Source: Hondaea fermentalgiana (lineage: Eukaryota > Sar > Bigyra > Thraustochytrida > Thraustochytriidae). Taken from it: a DNA stretch of 64,000 nucleotides. The position numbers and the translations under genes were made by a program. Where the stretch lies: assembly GCA_014084085.1 (NCBI GenBank), contig NPFB01000003.1, positions 109,478 to 173,477 of the forward strand. Direction: 5' to 3'. The first letter of the stretch is position 1. Every line of letters starts with the position of its first letter. Positions 54,368 through 63,770 of this stretch are shown here, piece by piece. The notes below the pieces were generated by a model that made no database searches, was not told where the DNA came from, and saw only the letters and a program-made list of their open reading frames with translations.

Positions 54368-55756
54368 ATGACAGACGCGGACGCACGCCGGAAGCAGCTC
54401 GAGGCTTGGCGCAATGCGCGCAAAGGCAAAGGTGGACCCGTGAAGGGCCAAAAGCTCGGCAAGACGATCACGAGCGACGCCACCGCCACAGCCCCCGCAA
54501 CTAGCACCAACAACGCTAGCAGCGGTGAAGCGGTGCCGACAAAGAAGGCGACTGCGACCGCCTCGACATCATCCACCTCTTCTAAACTGGGCGCAAGGAC
54601 TTCTGTGACAAAGACTGCACCAAAGGAAACTCGCGAGACGTCCAAAAATGCCACTTCATCATTGTCGTCTTCGTCGTCGTCGCCGCCGCGCCCATACGCG
54701 AAGCCGACGCTGACCCCAACGCGTCTTCGCTTTGCAGAGACGAGCAAGCCCGAGCAAACCACTGCGCTGCCACCAGGTGCATCGTCTACTACGCAAATTC
54801 GCGCCAAGTTGGCTGCGAGCGCCAAAAAGCGAAAGCGTGCTTTGGATGAGCGCAAAAGCCGAGTAGAGGCAATGACAAGTGCGCGCAAGCTGCGCAAGGT
54901 CGCCGAAGAGCAGGCTGCATCGGCCCAGGTTGTGAAAAAGGACACGCAAAAGCACCTGGAAAACATGGTCCACGAGCAAGTGGATCTGGCGGAAAGCATG
55001 ATCAAGTGCAAAAAGTACGACGATGCGCGAGGCCTTCTCAAAACGCTCAGTACAGAGATCCCGTCAAGTCTTGCTGTAGGGGCCTTTTGGATGACCCTTG
55101 TGAAAATCGAAACCGCTTTGGGCAACCGCGTACGTACAGGCAGTATTTACGCCCATGCCTTGCGGCATTGTGCTGCCGAGGAAGTGCGCGAGGCGTGCGC
55201 AGAGTTTCTCGAGTCGGAGCTCTTTCCACCCTCAATGTCCACAAAGTGGACACTTGCGGACCTCCTGTCCGATGCGGAGCTGGCTGTGCCCACCTCGGAC
55301 GATCCGCTCGAGGCTTACTTGTCGTTTAACCCAGACACGGTGCAAAAGCCTCCGCGTAGGGCCCTGGGTAGCGTCAACTCGGCCGCGCCTGGCTCTATTT
55401 CACGTCTGGGAAGCGCTTTGCGCTCGGGCGCGAAGCGGATTCCGGTCAAGTTCCAGGAGGACTCCATTCTCGAGACCGATGAGACGTCTTCACCGGTGGG
55501 CCGTTCTTCGGCGCGTAAGGGCGCTCGATTGAGCCAATCTCTCTCGCAGAATGCGCCCGCTGGATCGATCGTGGCCGTTGCCTCGGTCAAGAACAAGCCA
55601 TCAAAAGCGAGCTTGCTCGGAAGCGAGGTATCGATGACACCGGTGCGCCGATCCGCAAGACTGCAAAAGACGCCGAGCTCTCAGGCTGACGTCTTGCGCG
55701 CCTCCAACTTTTCATACACTCCGAATCCGCAGTTCGATCTTTCTGCACTTCGTTGA
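54368..55756 (+). CDS. CKAP2-like mitotic spindle protein (tentative)
   Basis: 462-aa protein from the ATG at 54368. It starts with RRKQLEAWRNARKGKGGPV, much like the RQxKLxEYLAAKGK element at the start of CKAP2/CKAP2L. A Ser/Thr/Ala low-complexity region and basic helices (KRKRALDERKSRVEAM) follow. At about 200-285 there is a TPR-like helical module (LAESMIKCKKYDDARGLLKT, AFWMTLVKIETALGNRVRTG, IYAHALRHCAAEEVREACAE), resembling the CKAP2 C-terminal domain. Near the end TPVRRSARLQKTPSS is also CKAP2-like. CKAP2 proteins nucleate and stabilise spindle microtubules. The similarity is from memory of motif order, so the assignment is tentative; a general basic microtubule-binding protein is the alternative. 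Confidence 0.6.
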   Translation: MTDADARRKQLEAWRNARKGKGGPVKGQKLGKTITSDATATAPATSTNNASSGEAVPTKKATATASTSSTSSKLGARTSVTKTAPKETRETSKNATSSLSSSSSSPPRPYAKPTLTPTRLRFAETSKPEQTTALPPGASSTTQIRAKLAASAKKRKRALDERKSRVEAMTSARKLRKVAEEQAASAQVVKKDTQKHLENMVHEQVDLAESMIKCKKYDDARGLLKTLSTEIPSSLAVGAFWMTLVKIETALGNRVRTGSIYAHALRHCAAEEVREACAEFLESELFPPSMSTKWTLADLLSDAELAVPTSDDPLEAYLSFNPDTVQKPPRRALGSVNSAAPGSISRLGSALRSGAKRIPVKFQEDSILETDETSSPVGRSSARKGARLSQSLSQNAPAGSIVAVASVKNKPSKASLLGSEVSMTPVRRSARLQKTPSSQADVLRASNFSYTPNPQFDLSALR

Positions 55757-55927
55757 TCCCGCGAGCTCGCCGCAAAGGTTATTCCGAGAATTACTGAGCT
55801 TTGTAGAAAAAAAAGGAAAGGACTTTACTCCTGCAAAATTCTAGAATGAGGCTTCGAGATTTCTGAGTAGGCTCACACGTGGGCTCGGATCAAGGTCCGG
55901 CCTTTCTTTTCTCCCCCAGAGAAACGG

Positions 55928-57046
55928 CTACTGATCCCGAAGTATGGCACCAAGTCGCTGAACAAAGTCGTTGTCAGCGCCATACGAAACGTGAAGTATC
56001 TCTCTTGCACGCGAATACAAATCTTTGCTCGAAGACTTGTCGTTTGGGCCATCCCGCATTGCGACGAGGTCCGCGAGCGTAAAGAGCTGTAAACCGATCA
56101 CGGGATTGTACGGACAACTTGCATAGACCTGCTTATAAGCGTCAAGAAGCGCGCTGGAAGATTTACATGCAGCCTCAATTTGCCCAGCTTCGATGTTGGC
56201 CGCGAGGTCGACGCCCAGACGCTCGACGAGAGCCGCGAGATGCGACCCCTTGGCTTCTTGATCCTCGGGGAGCGAGCAAAGCTCGCACGTGCACGAAAAG
56301 CCATACGTTGACATGAGTTTGTGTTGGCGCGCCGAGGTCGGTTCAACGGCGTCGCAATAGGCGTGCACGAGCTCGGTGCCGGGCTCGATCACCTCGTCAA
56401 GACAGCGAATCTCTTGCACGACGCGTCCCGGCTCACGGCGATAAAAGAGAACGCAATTTGGCACACACGAGTGGTTTAAGATGGCACCTTGCGGGTAGAC
56501 TCCGGCGCCAATGACTGTGTAGAGGTCGTCAACGACGCCAAAATTGTTCCGATCGAACTTGCGCCAAATCTCGGTGGCTTCCTGGGACCGATGGGGCGCC
56601 TTGATGATGCTACAAGCAAGGCCTGCTACCATGGCATCTTCTGGGCGAGCTGGACTTGCTTGCAAAACGTCAAGATCGCGGCGTTGGTCGGCCAGGAGAA
56701 CGCGAGCCAAAAGCAGGGCATCTGTTGCAATGACCTCGTCAGCGCCAGTGTCGATCACCTGAAGAGCTGGAGAGCACTCTAGTTTATGCCCGCTGCGCCA
56801 CGCGGCAACCTGGCACGCCTTGCCGCAAAAGCGCGCCGTCTTGCAGCGCGCACAGCGTGCCGTCTTTGCGCCGTGCAGCGCACGGAGACAGCCCCAGCAG
56901 TGCGAGTGCCAGCGGTCGTGCACGAGGACGGGGAGCACCACGCCGGGGTCCGAGAGCACCACCTCTCCGCGTCGTATCCTGACGCTGGCCACCGCGCACC
57001 GGCCCTTGCCGGGCCGCTCCTCCACCCGGAACGAGGTCGCTGCCAT
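55928..57046 (-). CDS. SET and MYND domain (SMYD) protein lysine methyltransferase
   Basis: 372-aa protein from the ATG at 57046 (MAATSFRVEERPGKGRC), where the SET domain begins as in SMYD proteins; the frame is open upstream but has no ATG near. GKGRCAVASVRIRRGEVVL is the split SET start. A MYND zinc finger at about 53-92 follows (CWGC, CARC, FCGKAC, HKLEC). The SET core has GAILNHSCVPNCVLFY (S-adenosylmethionine-binding NHSCxPN) and ELVHAYCD with the catalytic Tyr. The post-SET cysteines are FSCTCELC. A helical C-terminal region ends the protein. The substrate, histone or otherwise, cannot be told. It is convergent with the CKAP2-like gene, with only 170 bp between stops. Confidence 0.92.
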   Translation of the reverse strand: MAATSFRVEERPGKGRCAVASVRIRRGEVVLSDPGVVLPVLVHDRWHSHCWGCLRALHGAKTARCARCKTARFCGKACQVAAWRSGHKLECSPALQVIDTGADEVIATDALLLARVLLADQRRDLDVLQASPARPEDAMVAGLACSIIKAPHRSQEATEIWRKFDRNNFGVVDDLYTVIGAGVYPQGAILNHSCVPNCVLFYRREPGRVVQEIRCLDEVIEPGTELVHAYCDAVEPTSARQHKLMSTYGFSCTCELCSLPEDQEAKGSHLAALVERLGVDLAANIEAGQIEAACKSSSALLDAYKQVYASCPYNPVIGLQLFTLADLVAMRDGPNDKSSSKDLYSRAREILHVSYGADNDFVQRLGAILRDQ

Positions 57047-57876
57047 CCTGCTCTGCCTGCCTATCAATCTATCCGCAACGCTGCCCTCCCTGCAAAGGTG
57101 CGCGCTCTTTCTCCTTGGAGTTCTTCTGTCACATCGCCGTCGTCGTCGACCCTGGCCACCGCTCTCGGCAGCATTCTGTTCTCCTCTGCGCTGCGGCGAA
57201 GACGAGCCCCTCTTCAGACGTCCGCGCACCGCTGGCGTCGCGCGCGGCCTCGAATCAGGTCCGTCACTTGCGGCCGGGTCGTCGCGCTCGTTTGCCGTGC
57301 GAGGTCGCGGTGGGTGGGTGCGTGCTCTCGCCGGGTCTCGCTCGACTTGCGCTTGCTCTTGCTCCTGCCCTGGCAAGCTAGCTCTGGCGCTCCGCGGGGC
57401 CTGGCCGGCGAGGAGCCCCGCCCTCGAGCGCGACCCCGAACCCGGAGCAGAGCAGAGCAGAGCAGAGCAAGTGGCTGCCGCCGCTGCGCAGTGCTCGCTT
57501 GTGCTCGCTTGTGCTTTGGCAATGTTTGTGTGTTTGTTTGCCGCGCACACCCACCCGTCGTGGTAATGGATGATGCCGTCGTGATGCTGCCGCCTTCGGC
57601 CGTGCACGTGCCGACACGACAACGTCAGTCGCGGCGCGGCGCGGCCTGGGTGGATGGCGAGGGGCGACGAGGCCTGGCCTGGACGGAACGGAACGGAGTG
57701 GAGTGGAAATGGCATGGCGCGGCATGGAGCGGAAGGGCATGGAGTAAGGTTTGCTCGAGGCTCGATATCCTAAAAAAGAGCAGCTCGTCCGTCGAGCTCG
57801 TCTCGCAGAACCCGAACGCGCCGCACGCGAGCGGCCGCGGCGTGCGGGGCGCCCGCGTCGCGCCAGGGCCGGCGCC
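57047..57876. other. Divergent GC-rich spacer with GAGCA repeat
   Basis: It separates SMYD and the hypothetical gene at 57877. It contains (GAGCA)n at 57445-57469 and degenerate GGAATGGC/GGCATGG units near 57685-57745. Both reading directions are open over long stretches because of GC bias. No gene is seen. Confidence 0.5.
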
Positions 57877-59133
57877 ATGGGCGAGCGCGTGGAGCCGGAG
57901 GCGATGGAGGCGTACTTCGAGGCCCGCGTGGCGACGCTGGAGGCGGCGCTGCGGCAGCGCGGACAGCAGGGGACCCTCGAGCGCCTGAGCATGGCGACGC
58001 GGCGCCGGCGCGTGCACACGCTCGAGCCCCGCATGGCCGCGCCGCGCAAGCTGAGCGCGGCGGAGGCCGACAGCGAGGAGCTCGAGGCGAGCGCGCAAGA
58101 CGAGCAAAGCGACGACAGAGATCTCCTCGAAGGCGGCGCAGAGACTAGCGGAGAAGGCGAGGATTTTGGCGACGCTGAACAGGAGGACGAGGACGAGGAG
58201 GAGCCCGAGACGTCCGACGACAGGACGAGCGCTGAGCTGGGCAGACCGCGCGGAGACTCGGAATTCACCGTCGAGACCACCCGATCCGCGGCGCCTCGAG
58301 GCCTCGGAGCCCTCAATGACGAGATTTGGCGCTTCGTCGGTAAATTCTTTGGTGACATGGGATCTTCCCCCGAGAGCGGAAGCAGCCGCTTTCTGCGCCG
58401 ACTAAGCATGGGCCGAAGAGACCGCGGCGAGAGCGTGACGTCTTCAAATGGTAGCAGGCGTCCACTCCCGCGTCCCTCAAAGTACGCGACGATGCGTCCT
58501 CACCTAAAAATTTCAGGCGCCACGCGTCGCGACACCGTCTTCCAGGAGCAAACCGGCGAGGTACAAGACCGCTTTGAAGCTTATTTGCAGGGATCGAGAC
58601 CAAATATCTGGCACAAGGTCATTGTGTGCATTTTCCCCTCGGGCGTCGGCGTCTTTGCCAGAGAGGAGGACATTGCTGACCACCAATCTGTAATTGACCT
58701 TTTCTTTGACAAGCTTGTCCTTCCAACAGGTAATCCAGTGGACATCATGAAGATTGAGCTTTCACGGACGCGCTTTGCGTATGCAATGCATACAGAATAC
58801 GACACCTTTATTTTGGCAGCTGCTTCGAAGGCCTCGCGTGAGGACCACGTCGAGCGGATTCAGTCCGCATATGAACAGTACATTGAGACAGAAATCCGCC
58901 GCCGCGCCGTAATGCAAATCACCTGGCAAATTGCCACGCCAGATTCCAGACGCGCTCTTCGAACCACGCGCGAAGCCCCGCTGTACAAGGAAATGCAGGA
59001 CGCTCTTCTCGGCAAGCTTGACGAGGATCTGCGGCACCTCGTGCACTCCCACATTGTCCGCAAGGCCTTGCATATCTGGTCTGCAATCGCGCGCCATTCG
59101 CGGGCGCGTCGAGCCGCATTGGCGTCGACGTAG
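57877..59133 (+). CDS. Hypothetical protein with possible PH-like domain
   Basis: 418-aa protein. I start at the ATG at 57877 (gcgccATGg; MGERVEPEAMEAYFEARVAT); upstream in-frame sequence is Arg/Ala-rich with no ATG. Residues 1-140 are helical then strongly acidic (Glu/Asp runs). A Ser/Arg linker leads to a globular part at about 205-400 (WHKVIVCIFPSGVGVFAREE, VDIMKIELSRTRFAYAMHTE, YDTFILAAASKASREDHVER, then a helix). That pattern of strands ending in one helix is reminiscent of a PH domain, but it is inference. A basic helical tail ends HSRARRAALAST. Family not recognised. Confidence 0.75.
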   Translation: MGERVEPEAMEAYFEARVATLEAALRQRGQQGTLERLSMATRRRRVHTLEPRMAAPRKLSAAEADSEELEASAQDEQSDDRDLLEGGAETSGEGEDFGDAEQEDEDEEEPETSDDRTSAELGRPRGDSEFTVETTRSAAPRGLGALNDEIWRFVGKFFGDMGSSPESGSSRFLRRLSMGRRDRGESVTSSNGSRRPLPRPSKYATMRPHLKISGATRRDTVFQEQTGEVQDRFEAYLQGSRPNIWHKVIVCIFPSGVGVFAREEDIADHQSVIDLFFDKLVLPTGNPVDIMKIELSRTRFAYAMHTEYDTFILAAASKASREDHVERIQSAYEQYIETEIRRRAVMQITWQIATPDSRRALRTTREAPLYKEMQDALLGKLDEDLRHLVHSHIVRKALHIWSAIARHSRARRAALAST

Positions 59134-59717
59134 AAACAACAAAATCCACACTACGTATACGTCAGTCTAGAATACGTTCGCGCCACTCGGCTCAGCTGGC
59201 GTCCGTCCGTTGTCAATATAGATCTTCAAGTTTAACTATGAACCCTTTCCTAATTTCCCTTTTGCGCTCATCATCGCGGCCCGGACTTTATTATCATCTG
59301 GTTCTCATTGCTTGGTCCAGACTTGAAATGGAGTTTCCCGAGCGGACTAGGCCAGAATTCCTCTCCTTTTCTTCTTCTTGGGCTGCTGTCAACCGACCCC
59401 CTCCCCCCACCAAAAAAAAACTTATCCAAGTTTGACTGCTGGCTGCAAGTGCCAGTGCCTGTGCCACAGTGGCTGTTGGTGTCCATCGCTTTGACAATAC
59501 TAGGCCTACTGTTCATCGTCTGGTTTTGTTCTTGTCCGGGAGATGACGACGATCCACCAACTCCTCTTTTTTGGGTGACTAGGTGATCAGGCTATACTAG
59601 TACCTCAAGCTGTGACCCACCCGGCCCTGGCACTGATGAAAAGGTCAACGTCAACTTGGCCCAAACTAGCAAGCCGGGCGCTGACAGCGCGAGGGCCGAG
59701 GCGCGTGGCACGCGGCA
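59134..59717. other. Intergenic region, no gene called
   Basis: A 580-bp spacer between plus-strand genes. A plus frame at about 59250-59586 reads through a hydrophobic stretch (QWLLVSIALTILGLLFIVWF) but has no ATG, so it could be an exon remnant. A TAGGCCTA palindrome lies at 59511-59518, about 200 bp before the next ATG. Confidence 0.45.
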
Positions 59718-60878
59718 ATGCTGGCGGGGAGCCAAGCCGATGTGGCCATCGGCCTAGTGGTGTGCCTGATCTCGGGCGTGCTGTCAAACCTTGGCCTCCT
59801 ACTCATGAAGCTTGTCGTGACCGTCAGCGAAAACGACCTCGTCGAGGCTGTGACCCCGTCGGAGGAAGGGGCCTATGACGCAGAAGCCATGGGCGAGGTG
59901 GATGACGATGGTTCGCACTTGCTATGGCAGCGACACAGGCCTATGATGCGCCGCACGACATCGTCTTCATTCTTTGACGACTTTACAGTGACCAAGGACG
60001 CCTCCGTCGAGGTCCTGAGTCGTGCCAACCTCAAGTGGGGCCTTGGACTCGTTCTCTACACGATCGGCCAGGCGCTTAACCTCGTGGCGCTCTCCTTCCT
60101 CGAACAGGTCATCTGGGCTGTGCTGAGCCTCTCATCGCTGGTGGCCAACGCCATCTTTGCTCATCTTTTGCTCGACGAGCACATGACGCTGGTAGATCTG
60201 GCCTGCACGGCGTTGATTCTTTTGGGCAGCGCGCTTGTCGTTATTGCAAATAGTTCCGCCGTCTCAAATGCTGCGGCACCGTCTGTGGAGGACTTACTCG
60301 CACATTTCTCGCGCCCATGGTTTGCCATTTATGCCTCGCTCCTCGCAGCGCTTCTTCTTGGGTGCGCTCTGCATGCCATGCGAAGCCTGGGACGCGGTCA
60401 CCGCGTGCACGCACTCACATGGACTATTCTGTCGGCCACCTGCGGCTCGGTGTCTGTGTTGCTGGGCAAGTGCATTGTCCAGGTCGTGGGCATAGTGTAC
60501 CATAATCACGAGGTCAAAGCGGTCATGACAGCACCATCCACGTATATCGTTTTGGCCATCTTTATCATGGCAGCGTTGGGGGCGCTTGTGAGTCTCAACA
60601 TGGCGCTCGCGGTCGGCGAAGCTCTCCTCGTCGTTCCTTGGCTCACCGTTGCCAACACAATGCTTGCCATCCTCGGCGGCATTTTGTACTTTGAAGAGTT
60701 CCAGGTTCTCGAGGCAGCGGGTAGTGCTACACTTTTCGCCTCGGGTGTGCTGTTAGCCTTGTTTGGATCTTACATGCTGCAAAGGGAACGCAAAAGGGAG
60801 CGAGGGGACACTTTTTCTTCGGGGGACATTGTTTTGCAGGAACCCGTCTTGCCAAGCTACAAGACCTTTCCCATCTAA
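59718..60878 (+). CDS. NIPA-like magnesium transporter (DMT superfamily)
   Basis: 386-aa multi-pass protein from the ATG at 59718. It opens with a membrane helix (IGLVVCLISGVLSNLGLLLM), then a soluble acidic loop. About eight further helices follow (LVLYTIGQALNLVALSFLEQ, VIWAVLSLSSLVANAIFAHL, LTWTILSATCGSVSVLLGKC, YIVLAIFIMAALGALVSLNM, LLVVPWLTVANTMLAILGGI). The ALxFLPQ-like element (ALSFLEQ), SSLVANAIFA with a following E at the helix end, and the repeated SVLLGK segment fit the NIPA/DUF803 Mg2+ transporters of animals and plants. The cytosolic tail is charged. Ion specificity is inferred from the family. The long acidic first loop is unusual for NIPA proteins. Confidence 0.82.
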   Translation: MLAGSQADVAIGLVVCLISGVLSNLGLLLMKLVVTVSENDLVEAVTPSEEGAYDAEAMGEVDDDGSHLLWQRHRPMMRRTTSSSFFDDFTVTKDASVEVLSRANLKWGLGLVLYTIGQALNLVALSFLEQVIWAVLSLSSLVANAIFAHLLLDEHMTLVDLACTALILLGSALVVIANSSAVSNAAAPSVEDLLAHFSRPWFAIYASLLAALLLGCALHAMRSLGRGHRVHALTWTILSATCGSVSVLLGKCIVQVVGIVYHNHEVKAVMTAPSTYIVLAIFIMAALGALVSLNMALAVGEALLVVPWLTVANTMLAILGGILYFEEFQVLEAAGSATLFASGVLLALFGSYMLQRERKRERGDTFSSGDIVLQEPVLPSYKTFPI

Positions 60879-61616
60879 GCCTTCATGGGCCCTGGACAAG
60901 ACTGGTCTAGTCTCTCTTCTGCAAAAGACCCCCATTAAAATTGATCTGAAACGAAGCTGTTGTGCATCTTTTTAATTTGTGAGTAGATGGCGAGTGTGCG
61001 CGGCGGACGCTTTTCTTGGGATCGTTGTTGCTTGCGTGTCCGTGAAAAAAAAAACTGTGCAGGAGAGTCGTAATTTCTACTCTCAAAGTCGTTGACATTG
61101 TGAGCGCAGTAATATTGATGCTAAATCCTCGTCTGCTTCTTTGATGGAGCGCAAGACGGTGGCAGAAGGAATACAAAGGACAGTGAGCTGGAGCGGTGAC
61201 AAGCGCATGAAAAAGAACAAGATGCAGAAAGTGTATGAGTGCATGTAGGCCTAATGCGCAGTGAAGTGATGCGAGTGGAGGAGAGGGTGGCCTCATCATT
61301 GTACTTGCCGAGCTTATGGCCGACCTCCTTAGCAATGTGCTCGAGAACGTCGTCGATGAATAATAATCTACGATGTTCATGAACTTGTTGGAGGTAACAG
61401 TATCAGCATCAACCTGCTTAGGCTTCCCATAAACGTACAACGATGAAGCACTCGCGGGCTTTGAGCGCTCAACCGACTTGTCGTTTAGCAATTCAGCATT
61501 ACTTGACCTGCATCTGCCGATAAGAAACTGTGCATGAAGTGCGCGGATAAAAAAAGAGGTTTGTCTGCTGTGAGACAGAGTGCAGAGAGAAGAATTTACA
61601 AGGAGAATCCCGAAAT
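60879..61616. other. Convergent spacer containing a histone H2B relic
   Basis: Between the NIPA-like gene and the S9 oligopeptidase. Its middle holds the H2B-like remnant listed separately, with a TAGGCCTA palindrome at 61246-61253 just past its broken end. The rest shows no gene. Confidence 0.6.
61265..61470 (-). pseudogene. Histone H2B-like pseudogene fragment
   Basis: Two minus-strand frames together align with the H2B histone fold. The first reads SSLYVYGKPKQVDADTVTSN then KFMNIV, against the H2B pattern YxxYxYKVLKQVHPDTGISSKAM. A frameshift lies at about 61361-61372. The next frame reads FIDDVLEHIAKEVGHKLGKY then NDEATLSSTRI, against FVNDIFERIAxEAxKLAxYNKxxTITSREI. The C-terminal helix (AVRLLLPGELAKHAV in H2B) is missing; the sequence degenerates to SLRIRP and TAGGCCTA. 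No ATG precedes it in frame. The match is partial (roughly 40% over 55 residues by eye), so this is a decayed or divergent copy, not a working histone gene. Confidence 0.7.
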
Positions 61617-63398
61617 TTAGCTGAAGACGGCGCGCACGAAAAACGAATGCTCCAAGGCCTCATCGATCGCATCCTGGTTGTCGTCATGCTGCACATGGCC
61701 ACTCGTTTCTGTCCAGTTGAAAATGACCTCGGGCGCTGGAGTTCGGTCACGCACCCGCTGCGCATATAGAGCAACAGCAGCAGCGCTAATACGCATGTCG
61801 ACGAGCGAGCAGGAAATGTACATGTCAGGGTACGCGACATTCCTGTCACGAACATTGGTGAGGGGGTCTATGGAGGTCAGGAACGCTGTGTCTTGACTCC
61901 ATTCTTGATACTCGGGGACGGTCAGACTCCTCGTTGGGTCCGACATGGCGTCAAGCACATCAAGAAAGGGTACATTGAGCGCAACGGCGGCAAAGAGTTC
62001 TGGGCTCTCATTCACCAAGGCCGCCAGCACGGTGCCCCCAGCACTTGTTGCGGAGGCACAAGTCAGTTCGGGTGTTGTCCAATCTTGTTGAAGATGACGC
62101 ACCACCTCTCGTAGATCGTCAATGCTGTTCCTCTTTTGAGTGCCTCGTCCTGCAAGATACCAGGAGCGACCGCGCTCGGCGCCGCCGCGAATATGCGCGT
62201 ACGCAACCACAAAGCCATGCTCTTCCACGAGCGCCGCGACTGCAGGATCATACTGCGGCATCAGGTTGGTGCCGTACGCCCCATACGACTTGACAAGCAC
62301 TGGGTGCGTTCCATCAGCGCGCGCGTCATGACGCCGAAGCAGGGTGACCGGAACGCCTAGTGGACCCACAGAGACTTGCTCGGACACGAGGCGGGACGAC
62401 ATGTCCTCATTTGCTAGATCTGCAGTCAATGTGGTTGAAGAAGGAGTGTCACCGTCGGGCCCGAGCGTGAACGTGCGAAGGGGAAGGACTGGCGAGGTCA
62501 CGTGTACAGGAACGGCACGCTGCCGCGTAGCGTAGGCGTCCTGTGCCATGGGGATCATGTGAACGTCTTCTGCAAGAGGAAAACTTGCTGTGGCAGCGCC
62601 CGTTTGCACGTCAACCAAGCGAAGGCGCTGCGTTCCGTCGCGAATATTGCGTTCAAAGAGAAGCAAACCCCAATCAAAAACGTCAAGCTCTTCAAGGTGC
62701 CAGCCATTCTCATTGCAAGAACAGAGTTCCCAGGAGCTATCGTCGGGTTGCTGTGTGGGCCGACGCCAGAGACGATAGTTCTTTTGTGGGTCTTCGAGAT
62801 TGGAAACGAACCAAAAGTAGTCACCCGCGTGCTCACAAAAGTACTGAACGCCCGCTTCACGAGGGCGAATGCATTCAAGCGTACCATTGTTATGCATCAC
62901 GTGAACCTGGGATTCAGATTTGGAGTTGCTGCTAACGAGCAAAAATTGGCCGCTCTTACAGGTCGAGGCATCCACGAAACAGTCCTCGTTTGCTGTGTCA
63001 TCCACCACAACGCGAGTACTTGGCCATTCCACGACGCGCGCAGGCCGTACCTGGTCGCGAATAACTTCTGAAAAGTACAGCTTGTCACGAAACCACGCGT
63101 AGCTGTGCGCCTGGTCGCTCACAACGTGGTCAGCAACCTTGAGTCGAGCCCATTCGGCGCCTACACCATCGGGTTGATCGACCTCGACTTCATACGGATC
63201 GCGAGGGCCTTGTCTTCCAGGCGCGGGCTCTGCTATTGGCACGTGATCAAAGTCCGGTTCCAGCGCAGCTCGCGCGCGAAGGAGGTTTTCCGCCAGATCT
63301 TGTGTGGCTGCGACAAAGTTGCCCATGCGCTGCTTCTCGGCACGAAGGAGCGCCTTGGGCACCTCATTGATGCCTGGCGTTGTCGAGAATCTGCGCAT
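61617..63398 (-). CDS. S9 family oligopeptidase (oligopeptidase B/prolyl oligopeptidase type)
   Basis: 593-aa protein from the ATG at 63398; an in-frame stop lies just upstream with no other ATG. The N-terminal 330 residues are propeller-like (KLYFSEVIRD, LLVSSNSKSESQVHVMHNNG, YFWFVSNL). The C-terminal alpha/beta hydrolase has the S9A signature YGAYGTNLMPQYDPAVAALV and AYAHIRGGAERGRSWYLAGR. The triad is Ser452 (ATSAGG), Asp534 (SLVDMRIS) and His568 (SGHVQHDD). The Ser context is ATSAGG, not the usual GxSxGG; otherwise the site is intact. It is shorter than bacterial oligopeptidase B (about 690 aa), with a reduced N-terminus. Its start MRRFSTTPG with upstream basic residues could be a weak organelle signal (inference). 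Confidence 0.88.
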   Translation of the reverse strand: MRRFSTTPGINEVPKALLRAEKQRMGNFVAATQDLAENLLRARAALEPDFDHVPIAEPAPGRQGPRDPYEVEVDQPDGVGAEWARLKVADHVVSDQAHSYAWFRDKLYFSEVIRDQVRPARVVEWPSTRVVVDDTANEDCFVDASTCKSGQFLLVSSNSKSESQVHVMHNNGTLECIRPREAGVQYFCEHAGDYFWFVSNLEDPQKNYRLWRRPTQQPDDSSWELCSCNENGWHLEELDVFDWGLLLFERNIRDGTQRLRLVDVQTGAATASFPLAEDVHMIPMAQDAYATRQRAVPVHVTSPVLPLRTFTLGPDGDTPSSTTLTADLANEDMSSRLVSEQVSVGPLGVPVTLLRRHDARADGTHPVLVKSYGAYGTNLMPQYDPAVAALVEEHGFVVAYAHIRGGAERGRSWYLAGRGTQKRNSIDDLREVVRHLQQDWTTPELTCASATSAGGTVLAALVNESPELFAAVALNVPFLDVLDAMSDPTRSLTVPEYQEWSQDTAFLTSIDPLTNVRDRNVAYPDMYISCSLVDMRISAAAVALYAQRVRDRTPAPEVIFNWTETSGHVQHDDNQDAIDEALEHSFFVRAVFS

Positions 63399-63596
63399 GT
63401 TCTTAGCTTTCCTGCGTGCGATCGACGACTCTTCGATCTCGCATCACTGTTTGTTTCCATCGAAGACGCCTGATCCGAGGGACCCGGTCCGTCGTGCAGG
63501 CAGTAACGAAGGCGCCAGCAAGGCAAAGCCCATGCGACTTATTTTGACCAGCATCCTACTGCCAGCAAGAGCGTGCAATGACCATGCTTCACCAGT

Positions 63597-63670
63597 GTCC
63601 GTGTGGCCAAGTTGGATAAGGTGTCTGACTACGAATCAGAAGATCGTGGGTTCAAGTCCCACCATGGATA
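63597..63670 (+). tRNA. tRNA-Arg(ACG), copy 1
   Basis: 74 nt that fold as a cloverleaf. The acceptor stem is GTCCGTG with CATGGAT (two G-U pairs) plus discriminator A. The anticodon stem is TCTGA/TCAGA with loop CTACGAA, so the anticodon is ACG (read as ICG after deamination). The T arm is GTGGG-TTCAAGT-CCCAC. No CCA is encoded and there is no intron. A run of T interrupted by one C follows directly and can end Pol III transcription. Confidence 0.96.
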
Positions 63671-63770
63671 CTTTCTTTTTTTTTGGGGGGGGTTTCAATC
63701 CTTTTTTTCCTTTCTCGTCTGGCGTGACCGGCGCTTTCATATGCACACGCGGAGTGACGTCGCTTCAGTT

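Noticed and set aside
54112..55125. 337-codon minus-strand ORF
   Set aside because: Antisense to the CKAP2-like gene; runs of Val/Ser arise from its low-complexity codons.
61265..61470. Functional histone H2B gene
   Set aside because: The frame is broken, the C-terminal helix is absent and no start codon precedes the similarity.
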